This document shows positions 1 to 11,480 of a stretch of 64,000 nucleotides of DNA, piece after piece; within the stretch, counting starts at the first letter, position 1; each line of letters begins with the position of its first letter. The notes under the pieces were generated by a model. The model was given only the letters and a program-made list of their open reading frames with translations, had not been told where the DNA came from and searched no databases. A program made the position numbers and the translations under genes. Origin of the DNA: Strix aluco (Eukaryota; Chordata; Aves; Strigiformes; Strigidae); the NCBI RefSeq assembly GCF_031877795.1, contig NC_133943.1, forward strand, positions 9,851,001-9,915,000. Reading direction: 5' to 3'.

Positions 1-1206
1 CTGAGCAAGGGCGCCCAGAAATAACCCCCCATGTTTATGCCTCTGCCTTTTAGGATCTGCCATAGGACAAATTATGGTTATGTACTAACTCATTCTTCAT
101 GGAAAAATAAAATTTCCTTTCACAGCCTTATGCTGGAGAAGACTTAATCAAGGCTTGAAGGCAGACATTACTCATTCAGCTTTGTATTTATCATGATGCC
201 CCCATACCTTACTGATATTACAAAATGCAGCTCAAAAACAATCTTCAAATCAAAATGGCATGATTTGTGCACTTCCTGCAAGAGGGCCGACTGTGACCAA
301 GGTGTTTTTCATGGCCCACAAGAATGGAGGGGAGATGTGCTGACGGGCCTTTTGTTGCAATAGGACAGCTCCGAGTGTTGAAATCTGCCAGCAGGACTGA
401 CAGCAGTTGAAGCTGATTTACACCAGTTGAAGAACTGGCCTTGTGTTTTAGCACTCCCAGTTTCTCCAGTGTGGAATCTTCCTCCCTGATTTATGTATCT
501 CACCCAGTCTGAGCACAGAGCGTACTCAGGAAACAAAGGAATGACATTTCATAGTTTGTATAGAAATGAAATATCTGACTCGGGATGCTGACTCTTTCAA
601 ACACATGCTAATGAGATGGCTTTGTTCTTCTATTCCCCAGTGAGTGTAAATAGTTTAGAGCTGGCCAAATATAGTTAATCTGGTATTTTTACAAGATTCT
701 TTGTTAGTATATATTAGATTACATTGCATTTACAAAAAAACCAGAGAGGGGTTTGAATCCCCTGCTACATTAGATATCAGCATTCAAAACACAGGCAATT
801 TTCTAATCTTTGCAGAACATCCTTTTGTAAAATGGAAGCATCCAGGAGGCACTGGGTACCCTGGGTCCTCTGCGTCCCCTTCCCATATTACCAAAACAGA
901 CTGCTAAGTTTCTGCAGCAGCTATGATAGAATGCTGTGGGAAAGGGATTTCTTCTTATAAAGTCTTAAACCATTTATACCACCTGTCTCATAACTCATTC
1001 TTCACCTCTCCTCTCCTCTTTCTTTTCCTGACTGCCAGCAGGAAATGGACAAGGTTCCTACTGCCAGGAGGGGGATACTCACCCGCAGAAAGAAGGACAG
1101 CACAAGCTGTGGCCCCCAGTGCAGGCTACACCACCAAAACCAACCACCATTTATACAAGCAATCAGCACCAGCTCAAGTTCTTATTTTTCTTTAGATTTC
1201 ACTTAC
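1..1206 (-). other. OIH intron 12 (5' part)
   Basis: Intron between Kazal domains 5 and 6. I looked for the expected domain 6 first half (DC, P1 segment, YxxEC, LCAHN) on the minus strand and did not find it. No clear repeat is visible. Confidence 0.7.
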
Positions 1207-1267
1207 TTGGGGAACTTCCTCTATGCACCTTCCATCATGCCTCTTGGCAACACTGGTTCCAAATTCG
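1207..1267 (-). CDS. OIH: OIH exon 12: Kazal domain 5, second half
   Basis: Encodes [15 protein letters not shown] then IEEVPQ, ending in phase 0 at GTAAGT. The phase-0 end predicts another Kazal domain further left. I saw none in bases 1-1206, so the window begins inside the next intron. Confidence 0.93.
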
Positions 1268-4200
1268 CTGGAAGAGAAAGCAGAGTTAAAAATACTCAAC
1301 AAGTAACTGCTGAGCAATTGAGGGGTGACCTCCAGGGCTTACACATTATGGGCGCACAGCACACAGTCATTGCTGTAGGTGACACCATCTGTCCCACAGA
1401 TCTCGCGCAGGATGAAGGGGCAGGCTGCGATGGCTTCACCAGTTTTGGTATTGGTCAGGTATGCGCTGCAGTCAACCTGGGGAGATACGGTAACAGTGCT
1501 GGGTCAGCTGCTGGGCGGTGGAAGAGTGCCTCATCTGCAGTCTCTCCACTCTAACCCTCCAGATTTTAAAGGTTTCTGCCAGAGGAAAATTAAAATCATA
1601 GAATCATCTAGGCTGGAAAAGACCTTGAAGATCACCTAGTCCAACCATTAACGTCACACTGGCAGTTCCCAACTACAGCATACCCCTAAGCACTAAGTCA
1701 ACTTTACTCTTAAACACCTCCAGGGATGGGGACTCCACCACCGCCCTGGGCAGCCCATTCCAACGCCTAACAACCCGTTCTGTAAAGAACTACTTCCTAA
1801 TATCCAGTCTAAACCTTCCCTGGCGCAATTTGAGGCCATTCCCTCTTGTCCTATCCCTTGTTACTTGGTTGAAGAGACTCATCCCCAGCTCTCTGCAACC
1901 TCCTGTCAGGTAGTTGTAGAGGGCGATGAGGTCTCCCCTCAGCCTCCTCTTCTCCAGACTAAACACCCCCAGTTCCCTCAGCCGCTCCTCGTACGACATG
2001 TGCTCCAGACCCTTCACCAGCTCTGTTGCCCTTCTCTGGACACGCTCGAGTAATTCAATGTCCTTTTTGTAGTGAGGGGCCCAAAACTGAACACAGTAAT
2101 CGAGGTGTGGCCTCACCAGTGCCGAGTACAGGGGCAAGATCCCTTCCCTGTCCCTGCTGGCCACGCTATTTCTGATGCAAGCCAGAATGCCATTGGCCTT
2201 CGTGGCCACCTGGGCACACTGCTGGCTCATTATCAATCCCCCCCAGGTCCCTCTCTGCCTGGCAGCTCTCCAGCCACTCCTCCCCAAGCCTGGAGCGCTG
2301 CTGGGGGTTGTTGTGGCCAAAGTGCAGAAAAGTTTAGAGGTTCTTTAAGTTTAGTCTTTCATTAGAAATGAAATAATTGCAGTTGGGATTGGTATTGTCT
2401 ACTAACAGAGGGAAGAAAGGAACAGCTGGCCAAAAAGATTCTTTTCCTAGAGTAGTACCTATGCAAGTTGTAAAACAAGCATTTAACCCAAGGAATCTGA
2501 TTTAAAGTGTTTGACGTTAAGTCCAGCTTGACATAGGTAGCGAAATCCAAGATTTTGTTTCAGCTTTTTCAAAAAAGCAGCAAGAACGTTTCACCAGCTG
2601 TTGTTGCAAAAATATTTACAACATATAAAATCTAACAGTTTAAATGTTTGAGGATAAACAGACAAACACCTATTGGGAGTCAGTCTGCAATAACTAAGCA
2701 TCACTGACACTTCACTGTCATTTCCCATAGTTTCCCCAGTGCAGTGTCTATTACCCCTCTTTCCCACGTGGTCCAGGAGCAAATTAAAGCAAAACCAGCA
2801 ATTTAACAATGTGTCTTTACTACAGAAAATATATTGTGGTCCCCCAGGATGCATGAAATTATTTTTGGTGCTTTAGAGCTGCTCTGCATAAGCAGAATAA
2901 ATGTGCTGAGTTATTATCAGCGCATATTGTTACTGTGCAGGATAATAAAGCTATTTTTGTATGCATACCTGAGAGCAGATTTTTCCTGGCTGACCAGAGT
3001 ATGAGAATTTTTTAACATGCCTATCTAGTGCAGTGGAAATCCTAGCACTGAATGAATACACAGACATCTAACACAGCCTTCTGTCTTCCTCTCCTACTGT
3101 GTTAAAATGGGCTACATGGTTCTTGGGCTGCCTCTGATGATTTTGGTTCAGAGATCTGCAGGACTGGGACATTTTGTTTCTGAAGACCCCTCCTGTTCCC
3201 ATTTGTTGTTGCCCTCATGCACAGCACATTGACAGCAGCCGCTGTGAGCAGCTAGGGAGAAGCACAGCACCAGCATGAGTCCCATCCATCACCCCTCCAT
3301 GCACCCAGGAGCACAGTGGTTACACCGAGCCCAGACAGGGTCTTCCTGGAGACTGGACAGAGAGTAGGAGATGGCGCTTATTTTATAACCAGTTACACTT
3401 ACAGGAGTACTTTCCTCCTTGCATCTTCCCTCATGGCTTTTCTTAACGTGAGTCCCGTGTTCTCTGAAAGGGAGAGGTTGGTGTTAGCATGCTCACTGGC
3501 TAAGCCCTGTGACACCCAGGTGCCACAGAAAGCAAACCAAATACAGAGACAATATACATGATAAAGGAGGCATCTGATTGCCTAATGAACCAGTTTCTCC
3601 CATTCATTAGCAAGCATAATCCTAAGTGGTAACAGACTTATCAGGTCTCCTCAGTGTGTGCTATGCAGCAGCCCCATCTTTCCTCTGTCCAAATACCACA
3701 GCCCTCAGTGTGCTCAGATTGAGAGTTGACTCTCCCACAGCTCCCCTGAGGAGCACAAACAGAGCATCAGGGAACAAAAATCAAGGTGACAGGAACTTCA
3801 GGAGGTTGAAATAGAAACAGAGACATATAGATATGTTGGTATCAAAAGAAAAGTTGTCAGGAGCACTAACTATGGCTAGTCACTTCAAAAGGGAGTCCTA
3901 TGTACAGTACTTACAGGTTATGGGCACAGATGCTACATTCGTTGTCATAAGTAAATCCGTCTGTGCCACAAACTGGGAGCAGGATCCTTGGACAGGGTAT
4001 CCTGGATTTGCCACCCTTCATCACTCTTGCTGGGTATTGACTGCAATCGATCTACAAAAAGCAGAAATGTCAAACCTGGGGAAGTCCTTGTTCTCCAAGA
4101 AAAACCCCAACGTAACCTCCTGCCATGGCTTTTATTCCGGGATGCTGAGACAACACTAGTGCTACATCTCAGTTCTCTCAAAACCAGGCTGAGTCAGTTC

Positions 4201-7200
4201 TGCACAAATCCTCTCATGCACAGAGGGAACTGCACAGTTTGTGAGATGCCAGATCACTAGGGTCAGTAGCTAGGTCAATCCCAAATGCAAGATACGCCAG
4301 AAAAGCAAAAAACAGATAAAACATAATCCCCTTTTCATTCTGCAGTATAGATATACACAAAACACCAAAATCATGAAGGAATTTGGATTTTGCTGACAAT
4401 GCATTTGAAGAGCATCCTCAAAGGAAGATCTAAGCCCAAACTGACCGACTTCCACATTGATGTGTTGGCATGTCCTAGACACCAGCTCTAGAAATTCTCA
4501 ACTGATACACTCAGATCAAAACTTCAGGTGTGCTCCATACACCAGAATATATCCCCACCCCAAAGGTTGGTGTAGGTGTGAATTCATAATGAAAACTCTG
4601 TGCCTAGCTCCTATGCAGCCCATTTGCCAGGGCTGTGCGGGCAAGGAGGGCCTGAGGACACCTGCCCCAGGACAGATGGATTTTCTAGGAATCCTCAACA
4701 CAAGGGGCTGACAAGACTTAATAGACATGTGGAGAAAGCCAGGCTTCAGGCCAGCTCACTTTCAGAGTAGATGTAGCTTCAGGGAACCTTTCAGTTGATA
4801 CAGGAGGAGAAATATGCCTTATATTGAATACTTACCTCAGAAGTCTCTGGTCTGCATTTTCCCCTATGCTTCTTGTTAACATGGGTCCTCTGTTGTCTGG
4901 AAGAGAGAAACACTAAAGTCAAGGAACTAAATACTTAACCTCTTGGTCACAGTCACATGCAAAATGAAGCAAACCATGGCTTCAGACTCTATAAGAGTGT
5001 ATCAGAATAGCTACATTACATTACGCATTAACAAGATCATCACATCTTCTCATAACATGCAATTTATAACAATATTCTGAATTATTCCTTCCTCTGCTCA
5101 GTCGCTGCCCAGCCCACAGACTAACCCAAGGAGCTGCCACCTGACTCTTGAAGGTTTCGCCTCATGAGCACAAAGAAGGTATCAGAAGGAAACTCAAGGT
5201 AAATCCAAACCCAATCCAGTTTCTAAAAGACTCGAAGACATAGGCATAAGCAGAAATGCAGAAGGATGGTTCTCAGGACTGCAAACCATTGCTGGCTACT
5301 TAGGAGTACTCTGTGTATGGCACTTACCCATTGTGGGCACAGATCCCACATTCATTATCATATGTAACACCATCTGTGCCACAAACTGGATCCAGGTTCC
5401 TTGGACAGGATACTAATACTTTGCCATCTTCAGCAGTTACTGTTGGGTACTTACTGCAGTCAATCTGTCAAGATAAGGAGAATTAGCTCTGGTGGAGCCC
5501 TTGCTATGCGAGAAAAGTCGATGCAAAACCTTTTCATCCTCTATGTCAGCCTCCATTTTTTCTGCAACAGGACAAAGCTCTGATACACTGAAGCTAAGTC
5601 TTCAATCAGAAATGAGCTTTCTGAATATTATCCTAGTTCTCTAGGAGTCAAGAAAAAGGACTATCTTGGAGAAGGGATCCTTGAGACAGAAGAACATGTA
5701 CAAAATTTTGGGCCCGTTCTCATAAAAAAAAAAAAAAGGAGTCTTGAATTTAGTTGGAAATACTTTTCACTAGCTGGAAATCTGACTAATACTGTTTTGG
5801 TTTGTGTTGGTTTTCTCCCCACTTCTCCAGCTCTGTGATTACTTATTATTTCAAATTCCCTGTAGTTAAGCACAGGATTTGAAAGGATAGAAGAAAAAAT
5901 GGTTATCTATCAGTCAGAGAACGGACTTTCTACATCACAGAATTTTGATGCTGAAATATAGAAGCTTCTCTTCCTGAGGCACCAGACTGTTGGCCTCATA
6001 CAAATATACAATGAACTGTACTCTGTAAATATGTATGCTTAGTGCTCTGTGTCTGTGAAAGCAACCAGCATGGGAGTTTTGAATCCCTACTGCAAAGGGT
6101 GGAAACACTTGTGATCTCCAGAGAGAAAACTGCCAACCTGGACAGCACGTTGGCAAGTGAAATCTTGGGCCTCCCCTTCCCCTGAGCACAAAAGCCAACT
6201 GAGTGTGTTGGGAAGCAAGTTCTGCAGCACTGGCTCACTGCAGCTTCTCATTTCATATCCATCTCCTTTCTCCTTCGTTGGTTTGGTGTCATATGCATGG
6301 GGTGACCCTCTCTTTGAAGCAAGGAGGATGCAAAATCCACCCTTGCTGTGCAGAAAAACAAAGCATGGACTGGAAACCTTGTAAGCCTTTTCATATGGTC
6401 CTCTTACAGTTTCCTAGGGGAATCTGTGGGGTTCTCAGGATTCTATTAACAGCCCTAAGAGATCGATTTTTAATTTCTATTGCACTTACAATCTCCTGCT
6501 TGCACTCTCCATCATATATTTTGCTAACATTGGCGTCATGTTCCCTGAAAGAAATAAATGCTTTGGTTAGGAAGCCTTGAGAATAACTTTTCCCATTACA
6601 CTCTAGGTACTGCACCAAGAAAGCAAGGTCCCACCCGCCTTGAGGGACACTACAACTGCTTGACTTGTCTGAATGCACCCCACAGATGGTAGCAGCAAAT
6701 GCACAGTATTTCTGTATCACATGATAATTAAGTGTTAGGAGTAATTAGGTGTTATAAATAACACGTTAATCTGTTCATGGCTCTGCTCTGGGTTGTCCTC
6801 TGATTTGTTTGTTTGTGATTCCCCTCATGAGCATAGACAGAAAATGGGGAAGAAAACCCAGGCTGGCTAGAGAGACCTACAGAGACCTGCCTTAAGAAAG
6901 ACTAGTGTTTTACAGAAGTGCTGCTGAGAGCCTTAACTATTGTTAATTATCCAGAAGGATGTTCTATGCAGAAGACTTACGCATTGTAAGCACAGAGCCC
7001 ACATTCATTGTCATAAGTGAAGCCATCTGAGCCACAGACCGGTTTTAGTATCCTTGGGCATGCTACCAGGACATGGTCATCTACCACAGTTCTTCTATAC
7101 CTACTGCAATCGATCTGTAAAAATAACAGGAATAAAGAAAAAAAAAACCCACATTTTCAGTATAAATATATGACACTCCTATGTAGCTTGTTTACTGTCC

Positions 7201-9750
7201 CTCAGCCTTTGGGGACAAATCAAACTAATTCCACTATCAAAAGTGGAAGCCAGAGTCAGTTCTGTGGGAATTCTGTCCTGCTTAAAAAAAAAAAAAAAAA
7301 GGCATAGCAAGAAGACTGTGGATTTTGTGAGCTCCTTCATAAGACTCTGCTGGAGCTATCCAGGTGGTGAGATCCAACCTTCAGACAACACAATTTTTTC
7401 ATTTTATTCCCAATTACACAGGCTAGAAGTAGAAAATTGCAGGGAATTAGAAAAGTGCGGAGACATGGTACCAGGTAGACCCAAAAAACTGTCTCATCTT
7501 TAGTTATCATCAGATTTTAATCCCCTTTCAGCTGTGCAGACCAGCTGTGCACGTTCTGTTTTCCTCAAGTGGTGTTTGAACTGTCCCCTTTTACAGCCAA
7601 CTGAAGTCTTCCACGGATTTTGTCTTACCATGACAGGTTTCGGCTCGCATTCTCCATCATGTGCCTTCTCCACACTGGTCCTGTGTTGCCTAGAAGAAAG
7701 CAGACCTGTGTCAGGAATCGCAGAGAGCAGCATCACCTCGAGGCTGACAGTGTCAGCACCCAGCTGCTAACTCACATGCTTCTCTGCCCAGTCCATCTTT
7801 GGGGGATGAAGCTACCACCCTTACCTGGAGCCCCTGTCCCTGCAGCTTCTGCTGGGCTTCCAGCAATACTCACTTGTTGTAGAAGCAGATCCCACACTCA
7901 TTGCTGTATGTGGTGCCGTCGGTGCCACAGACTGGTTTCAAGTCCCTCGGGCAAGCTACCCAGACTGTCCCATCCTTGCCAATGCCACTGGAATACAGGC
8001 TGCAATCAACCTGTGAAAGCAGCACAGAATCAGCCCCAGTGTTGGCTCCCTCATGGAAAGAAACCCCCATGCAGCCTCCCACCACTGCAAGCACAGTGCC
8101 TGGAGCTCCTACCAGGAGGTAAATTACAGGTATTATTTTGAATCTGCTCAGGCAGTTAGGAGGAGCGAATCATCTCTACAGAAGTTTCTGATTCTGCTTT
8201 CCTGCTGGGGTCCAGGGGAAGCACGACACAGAGGAAGGATTGCTGTGCGTGAGACAATGCCTAATGAAGGCAGCCGGTAATTGGGAGCTCGGCTGTACAC
8301 CAAAGCCCCTTAGCTCAAAATCTGATCATTTCAAATCATGCTGCAGTCTCTGGTGAGTTACAGGAGTCTCGTAACTGCGTGGGAAGAACCTGCAGATAAA
8401 TCCGCTGCACAGACCCTGCTGTTTTCCTCTCTATGACATAGGTATAGGAAACCTATGCAAGGAACACAGTTCTGCAGGTCTTACTGTATAGAAAAAAATT
8501 ATCAGAATCACGGTCTTTGATGCTTTCAAGCATATAATCTTAAAACACTATTCCTCACGAGGAGGTAATCTACTGCCTTTGGCTTAGAGTAACTAAATTA
8601 TGTCTAAGAGTTAATATAATAGGATTGTATAATTATGTTTCACTTTCTTCACTTTATTTAATGAACTGAAAATATTGTAAAAAAATGGGGGACTTTTACT
8701 TTCTCGTGAAATTGGCAATATCATTCAATCACACACTGGCAAATATTGTTTGAACAGCTAAGCTTTCATTAGATTTAATCCACTTGCTCATCAGGTAATT
8801 ACATACTGTTTCTACTTTACCAGAAACCTGGAATAGAACAGAATAAATAGATCTGTAGCTCACCTCAACTCCAAAGGCAATACCTGAAAGAAAAAAATGG
8901 AGACAGAAAAGAAAAAAAAAATTATTAATATGCAGAGAAGATAAATGTCAATCTTTTCATGAAACTGTTAAATTCAGTGATTGTTGTTGACCAGTTTATT
9001 TGGTTTAGGAAAATATGGAGTTTTACATTATGCCAATAAATGGTCATAGGATGTATTAGAAGCTACTAAATAAAGTTTAATTGCACTTTTGAGGGGAGAT
9101 AAAACAGGGGAGAGTGCATACATTAATCCATCCCTAAGATGTTACAGGGAAGCGATACAGGCACTTTCAATTCAGTACTCCTGGATCTTAACATCTTCTA
9201 AGAGACTTTATATTTGACTTTCAACAGTTTGGACATGTGTGTTTAAGATGACTGCTGACCACTGACACTGTTCATCTCCAAACACATCCTTCTCAGTTAC
9301 CAGGAACAGCACAGTAAACTTACAGAGCAATCCTAGAGGTTAAAGTTTGCATTTATATTGTTCACATGGGTAACGATGTGACTCTAATGATTTCTAACAG
9401 TTTTATTTTGCCCTGATACACAGTGCTCCCATGTGCAAGCTCCTGCCCTGCACTAGGACTGCTCCTTCAGCGGTTTGCTCCTACAAACCAAGAAGATGAA
9501 AACAGTCACTTTTACAAGGTTTGCTGAAATCTCAGTCTTGAAGTCTAATTTTTTTGCTACGCTCTCTCAGGAAGAACATTTCTTCATGGAATAAGGCTCT
9601 CCTCCACATTACAAGACCCAAATACTTTTACCAAAATGAAAAGTCAACTCTGATTCAGCTAGATCAATCTCTGCAATATCCCAAGAAATACTCACCTAAG
9701 GAGCAGCAAAGGGCTAGAGCCGCCTTCACGAAAACCCCTGTTACCTTCAT
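1207..9750 (-). CDS. OIH: Ovoinhibitor gene, 5' portion (Kazal domains 1-5), 12 exons, continues beyond left edge
   Basis: Secreted multi-domain Kazal inhibitor of serine proteases, known from egg white and plasma. The joined exons 9750-9696, 8883-8864, 8010-7874, 7689-7629, 7114-6981, 6544-6490, 5464-5328, 4896-4836, 4051-3915, 3463-3403, 1476-1343 and 1267-1207 give an open frame of 351 residues. Residues 1-25 are signal peptide and lead-in. Five six-cysteine Kazal domains follow, about 63-66 residues each, with the CGTDG/CGSDG and YxNEC motifs. Every domain is split by an intron just after the LCAHN-type motif, and all domain borders are in phase 0. The P1 residue, two after the second Cys, is Arg in domains 1-4 and Phe in domain 5, as I recall for chicken ovoinhibitor. 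Domain 1 ([14 protein letters not shown]) is nearly the remembered chicken sequence. Chicken ovoinhibitor has seven domains and about 472 residues, so two domains lie left of the window. Splice borders were read by eye; the family call is firm. Confidence 0.95.
1343..1476 (-). CDS. OIH: OIH exon 11: Kazal domain 5, first half
   Basis: Begins [15 protein letters not shown] and contains [16 protein letters not shown]1 is Phe, so this domain should favour chymotrypsin- or elastase-like enzymes, unlike domains 1-4. CAG acceptor, GTAAGC donor, phase 2 out. Confidence 0.95.
1594..2325 (-). mobile_element. CR1 LINE, 5'-truncated, fairly young copy
   Basis: The minus strand encodes the C-terminal part of the CR1 reverse transcriptase reading frame over about 2320-1790, including [33 protein letters not shown] and [20 protein letters not shown]. 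The frame ends at an early stop after RFRLDIRK, where intact CR1 normally continues for about 40 residues. The 3' end carries the CR1 terminal ATTCTATGATT motif at about 1594-1606. The 5' end is abrupt near 2325, as usual for CR1. It sits in OIH intron 10 in the same direction as the gene. No target duplication was seen, as expected for CR1. Confidence 0.93.
3403..3463 (-). CDS. OIH: OIH exon 10: Kazal domain 4, second half
   Basis: Encodes [15 protein letters not shown] then KEESTP, ending in phase 0 at GTAAGT. This closely matches the remembered chicken AQHGTEVKKSHDGRC. Confidence 0.94.
3915..4051 (-). CDS. OIH: OIH exon 9: Kazal domain 4, first half
   Basis: Begins [14 protein letters not shown] and contains [16 protein letters not shown], with P1 Arg. 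TAG acceptor, GTAAGT donor, phase 2 out. Chicken domain 4 has the same [14 protein letters not shown] block, as I recall. Confidence 0.95.
4836..4896 (-). CDS. OIH: OIH exon 8: Kazal domain 3, second half
   Basis: Encodes [15 protein letters not shown] then RPETSE. The usual HDGKC is HRGKC here, an Asp-to-Arg change just before the last cysteine. CAG acceptor, GTAAGT donor, phase 0 out. Confidence 0.94.
5328..5464 (-). CDS. OIH: OIH exon 7: Kazal domain 3, first half
   Basis: Begins [14 protein letters not shown] and contains [15 protein letters not shown], with P1 Arg and five cysteines. The CAG acceptor and GTAAGT donor give phase 0 in and phase 2 out. Confidence 0.95.
6490..6544 (-). CDS. 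OIH: OIH exon 6: Kazal domain 2, second half
   Basis: Encodes [15 protein letters not shown] then KQEI, ending in phase 0 at GTAAGT. NVS is an N-glycosylation sequon inside the domain. Chicken has NIS at the same place, as I recall. Confidence 0.94.
6981..7114 (-). CDS. OIH: OIH exon 5: Kazal domain 2, first half
   Basis: Starts IDCSRYRR and contains [16 protein letters not shown], so P1 is Arg. CGSDG, rather than CGTDG, is also found in chicken domain 2. It ends in phase 2 at GTAAGT. Confidence 0.95.
7284..7300 (+). repeat. Poly(A) tract A17
   Basis: Uninterrupted run of seventeen A in OIH intron 4. A shorter run lies at about 5725-5738 in intron 6. They may be tails of unrecognised retroposons or simple slippage; no adjacent element was recognised. 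Confidence 0.6.
7629..7689 (-). CDS. OIH: OIH exon 4: Kazal domain 1, second half
   Basis: Sixty-one bases between a TAG acceptor and a GTAAGA donor. It encodes the closing helix and sixth cysteine, ...VEKAHDGEC, then the inter-domain residues EPKPVM. It ends in phase 0. Confidence 0.94.
7874..8010 (-). CDS. OIH: OIH exon 3: Kazal domain 1, first half
   Basis: Begins VDCSLYSSG after a CAG acceptor and ends in phase 2 at GTGAGT. It carries cysteines 1-5 and the motif [12 protein letters not shown]. The reactive-site segment reads ACPRDLKP, so P1 is Arg and trypsin-like proteases are the expected target. Confidence 0.95.
8864..8883 (-). CDS. OIH: OIH exon 2: 20-nt microexon ending the signal peptide
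   Basis: A pyrimidine-rich stretch and CAG precede the exon, and GTGAGC follows it. Joined in phase 1 it encodes G-I-A-F-G-V-E and ends in phase 0. Chicken ovoinhibitor has IAFGIEV at this point. Signal peptidase cleavage probably falls near AFG. The exon is too short for ORF finders and was found from phase and homology. Confidence 0.92.
9696..9750 (-). CDS. OIH: OIH exon 1: signal peptide
   Basis: The ATG at 9750-9748 opens [18 protein letters not shown], a short basic start and then a hydrophobic core, typical of a secretory signal. The exon ends in phase 1 at a GTGAGT donor (9695-9690). A TATA box lies about 77 bases upstream, so the 5' UTR should be roughly 50 nt. The residues ALALCC are also present in the signal of chicken ovoinhibitor as I remember it, which supports this start. 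Confidence 0.93.
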
Positions 9751-9826
9751 GGCAGTCAGAGGTCCCGCTCCAGTGCAGTCTGCTAGCTCTCTGTGCAGGA
9801 GAGGAAGATTGCAGGTAGGAGCAGGA

Positions 9827-9833
9827 ATATATA
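9827..9833 (-). promoter_or_regulatory. OIH TATA box
   Basis: Minus strand reads TATATAT, 77 bases upstream of the ATG, giving a start site near 9800 and a short 5' UTR. It is well placed for a regulated, tissue-specific secretory gene. Chicken ovoinhibitor is hormone-induced in oviduct, but I could not pick out a convincing steroid response element by eye. Confidence 0.75.
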
Positions 9834-10479
9834 GCATGCCACGATATCAAGTGGTCCCACCTTATTAGGTAATGTTCCAAGTCTGTCATCAACAATCAAA
9901 GCCAAAAATATATTTACCCAGCTCTAGATTTCTAGGTAATTATTGACACAGGTTTGTATGCCAGGAAGGGGCCTTTCGCCTGGCTTGAGGGACGTGGAGC
10001 ATGCCAGGACCCCTCTCCTCCCGGATGGATCTGACCCAGCCCTGGGCTGTCCCTTGCATGGCTGCAGCACGTTTTAGGCTCACATCTACCCTGCAACTGG
10101 CTAAATGCAATTAGATCTTTCTTTTCCTCCTTTGTAGTTTTCAACTGGGCTGCCAGCTGATAGCCGAAACCCTCGTTATTTAACCTCGGAGCATGATTTT
10201 GTACTCTCCACTGCTGTATTTCATCCCAGTTTGAGTCCAGGCAATTTCAGCCCAGAAGGTCACCCTGCGCTCTGTGGGAGAAATTCTGCTCTTCTGTTTT
10301 AAAAAACTCAGCAGTGCCCCACTCCAGGTGCCAACTTTTTCTGTACTACAACAAGGAGTGAAAATATTAAGTTTGGTTCTAAAATCCATCTTTTTGACTG
10401 TTCACTGGTAACTCCCATGGTACCCTCTGCTCATCTGCTACCATCTTCCCCACGGGCAGTTCCTGACCCACCCCACCAA

Positions 10480-11480
10480 GCCTAAGTGATACCATCCCAC
10501 AGGGCAGCAGACAAAGTGCTTTTGATGTCTGCACAGACTAGATGTACTCTATTTCCTTTATCTAGGAAGTCAGCCAACTCTGCAAAGATTGATATTAGCC
10601 TACACATGGTTTCCTTCCTGAAAATTCACTATGTACGTTATTTCTTTACACTTTATATCTTTAGTTTTCTTCAAATTTCTCCTGAAGGTTTGCCCACTAT
10701 TAAGGTAACAGAACTTGGATTGGTCCTGAAGGCTTTTTTTGTCCTTTATGTAAAGAGTTTTTTGGCAATTCTTTGCATTGTTCTCAATCCCCGTCTTCTC
10801 AGTTGGGATCCTAAATTCTCCAAACTTCTCACTAACTTTTAATCTTTCAAATTCTGTACTTGGTAATCAAAATCCTTACTTGCAGATCTATTTTTGACAT
10901 AATTTAAACAGAGTGAGCTTGTGTTGAATCATCCCAGTTTTATTTTCTAAGGGAAGGATATCTCCAACATCTTTCTCACTTGAAAAGCAAATCCACAACA
11001 ACACGATTTTGGGGATTACCTAATGGAAAATTCTATTTGCTTTCATATCCATGATCTCTGATAATATTAGTAGTTTGCAGTGTGCATCTGCAAAGCTAAA
11101 GTCTCCCCAAATGCCAGCATTTACAGCTACATTAATCTCTAGTGACATTAGAGAGATCTCTATTCACATACCTTGTTTTCATTTCCTTCCACCTGATATT
11201 CAGCCCCAGATGTCTCCTGCCCTGTCCCTTATCTCAGTTCCATGAAGTGTCAAGGACTCCAGACCTTTGGACCAATGCAGGCCTCAGCTACAAGGACCTC
11301 AGTTCACCATGATTACAGTATCCATCTCTCAGGGCTCATTCCAGCCAAGACTACCATCAATTAATGCTTCCTGGCAGAGGAAAATGTATCTTGACAACTT
11401 AATTGCCAGTCTCTGTGAAAGCTGTCATGGTCAAGCAAATTCCTGCCAATGTCCACAGAGATGACACCTGAATCTTATAA
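10480..11480 (-). mobile_element. Ancient CR1-family remnant, highly decayed
   Basis: Minus-strand orientation. Stretches at about 10,490-10,640 and 10,920-11,240 recall the complement of CR1 ORF2, for example the segments reading gactagatgtactctatttc and tctagtgacattagagagat. All frames are broken. The call rests on memory of amniote CR1 consensus sequences, and the limits are approximate. Confidence 0.45.

Noticed and set aside
300..540. Possible ovoinhibitor domain 6 exon
   Set aside because: The minus-strand frame has cysteines but lacks the P1 segment, the YxxEC motif and splice borders.
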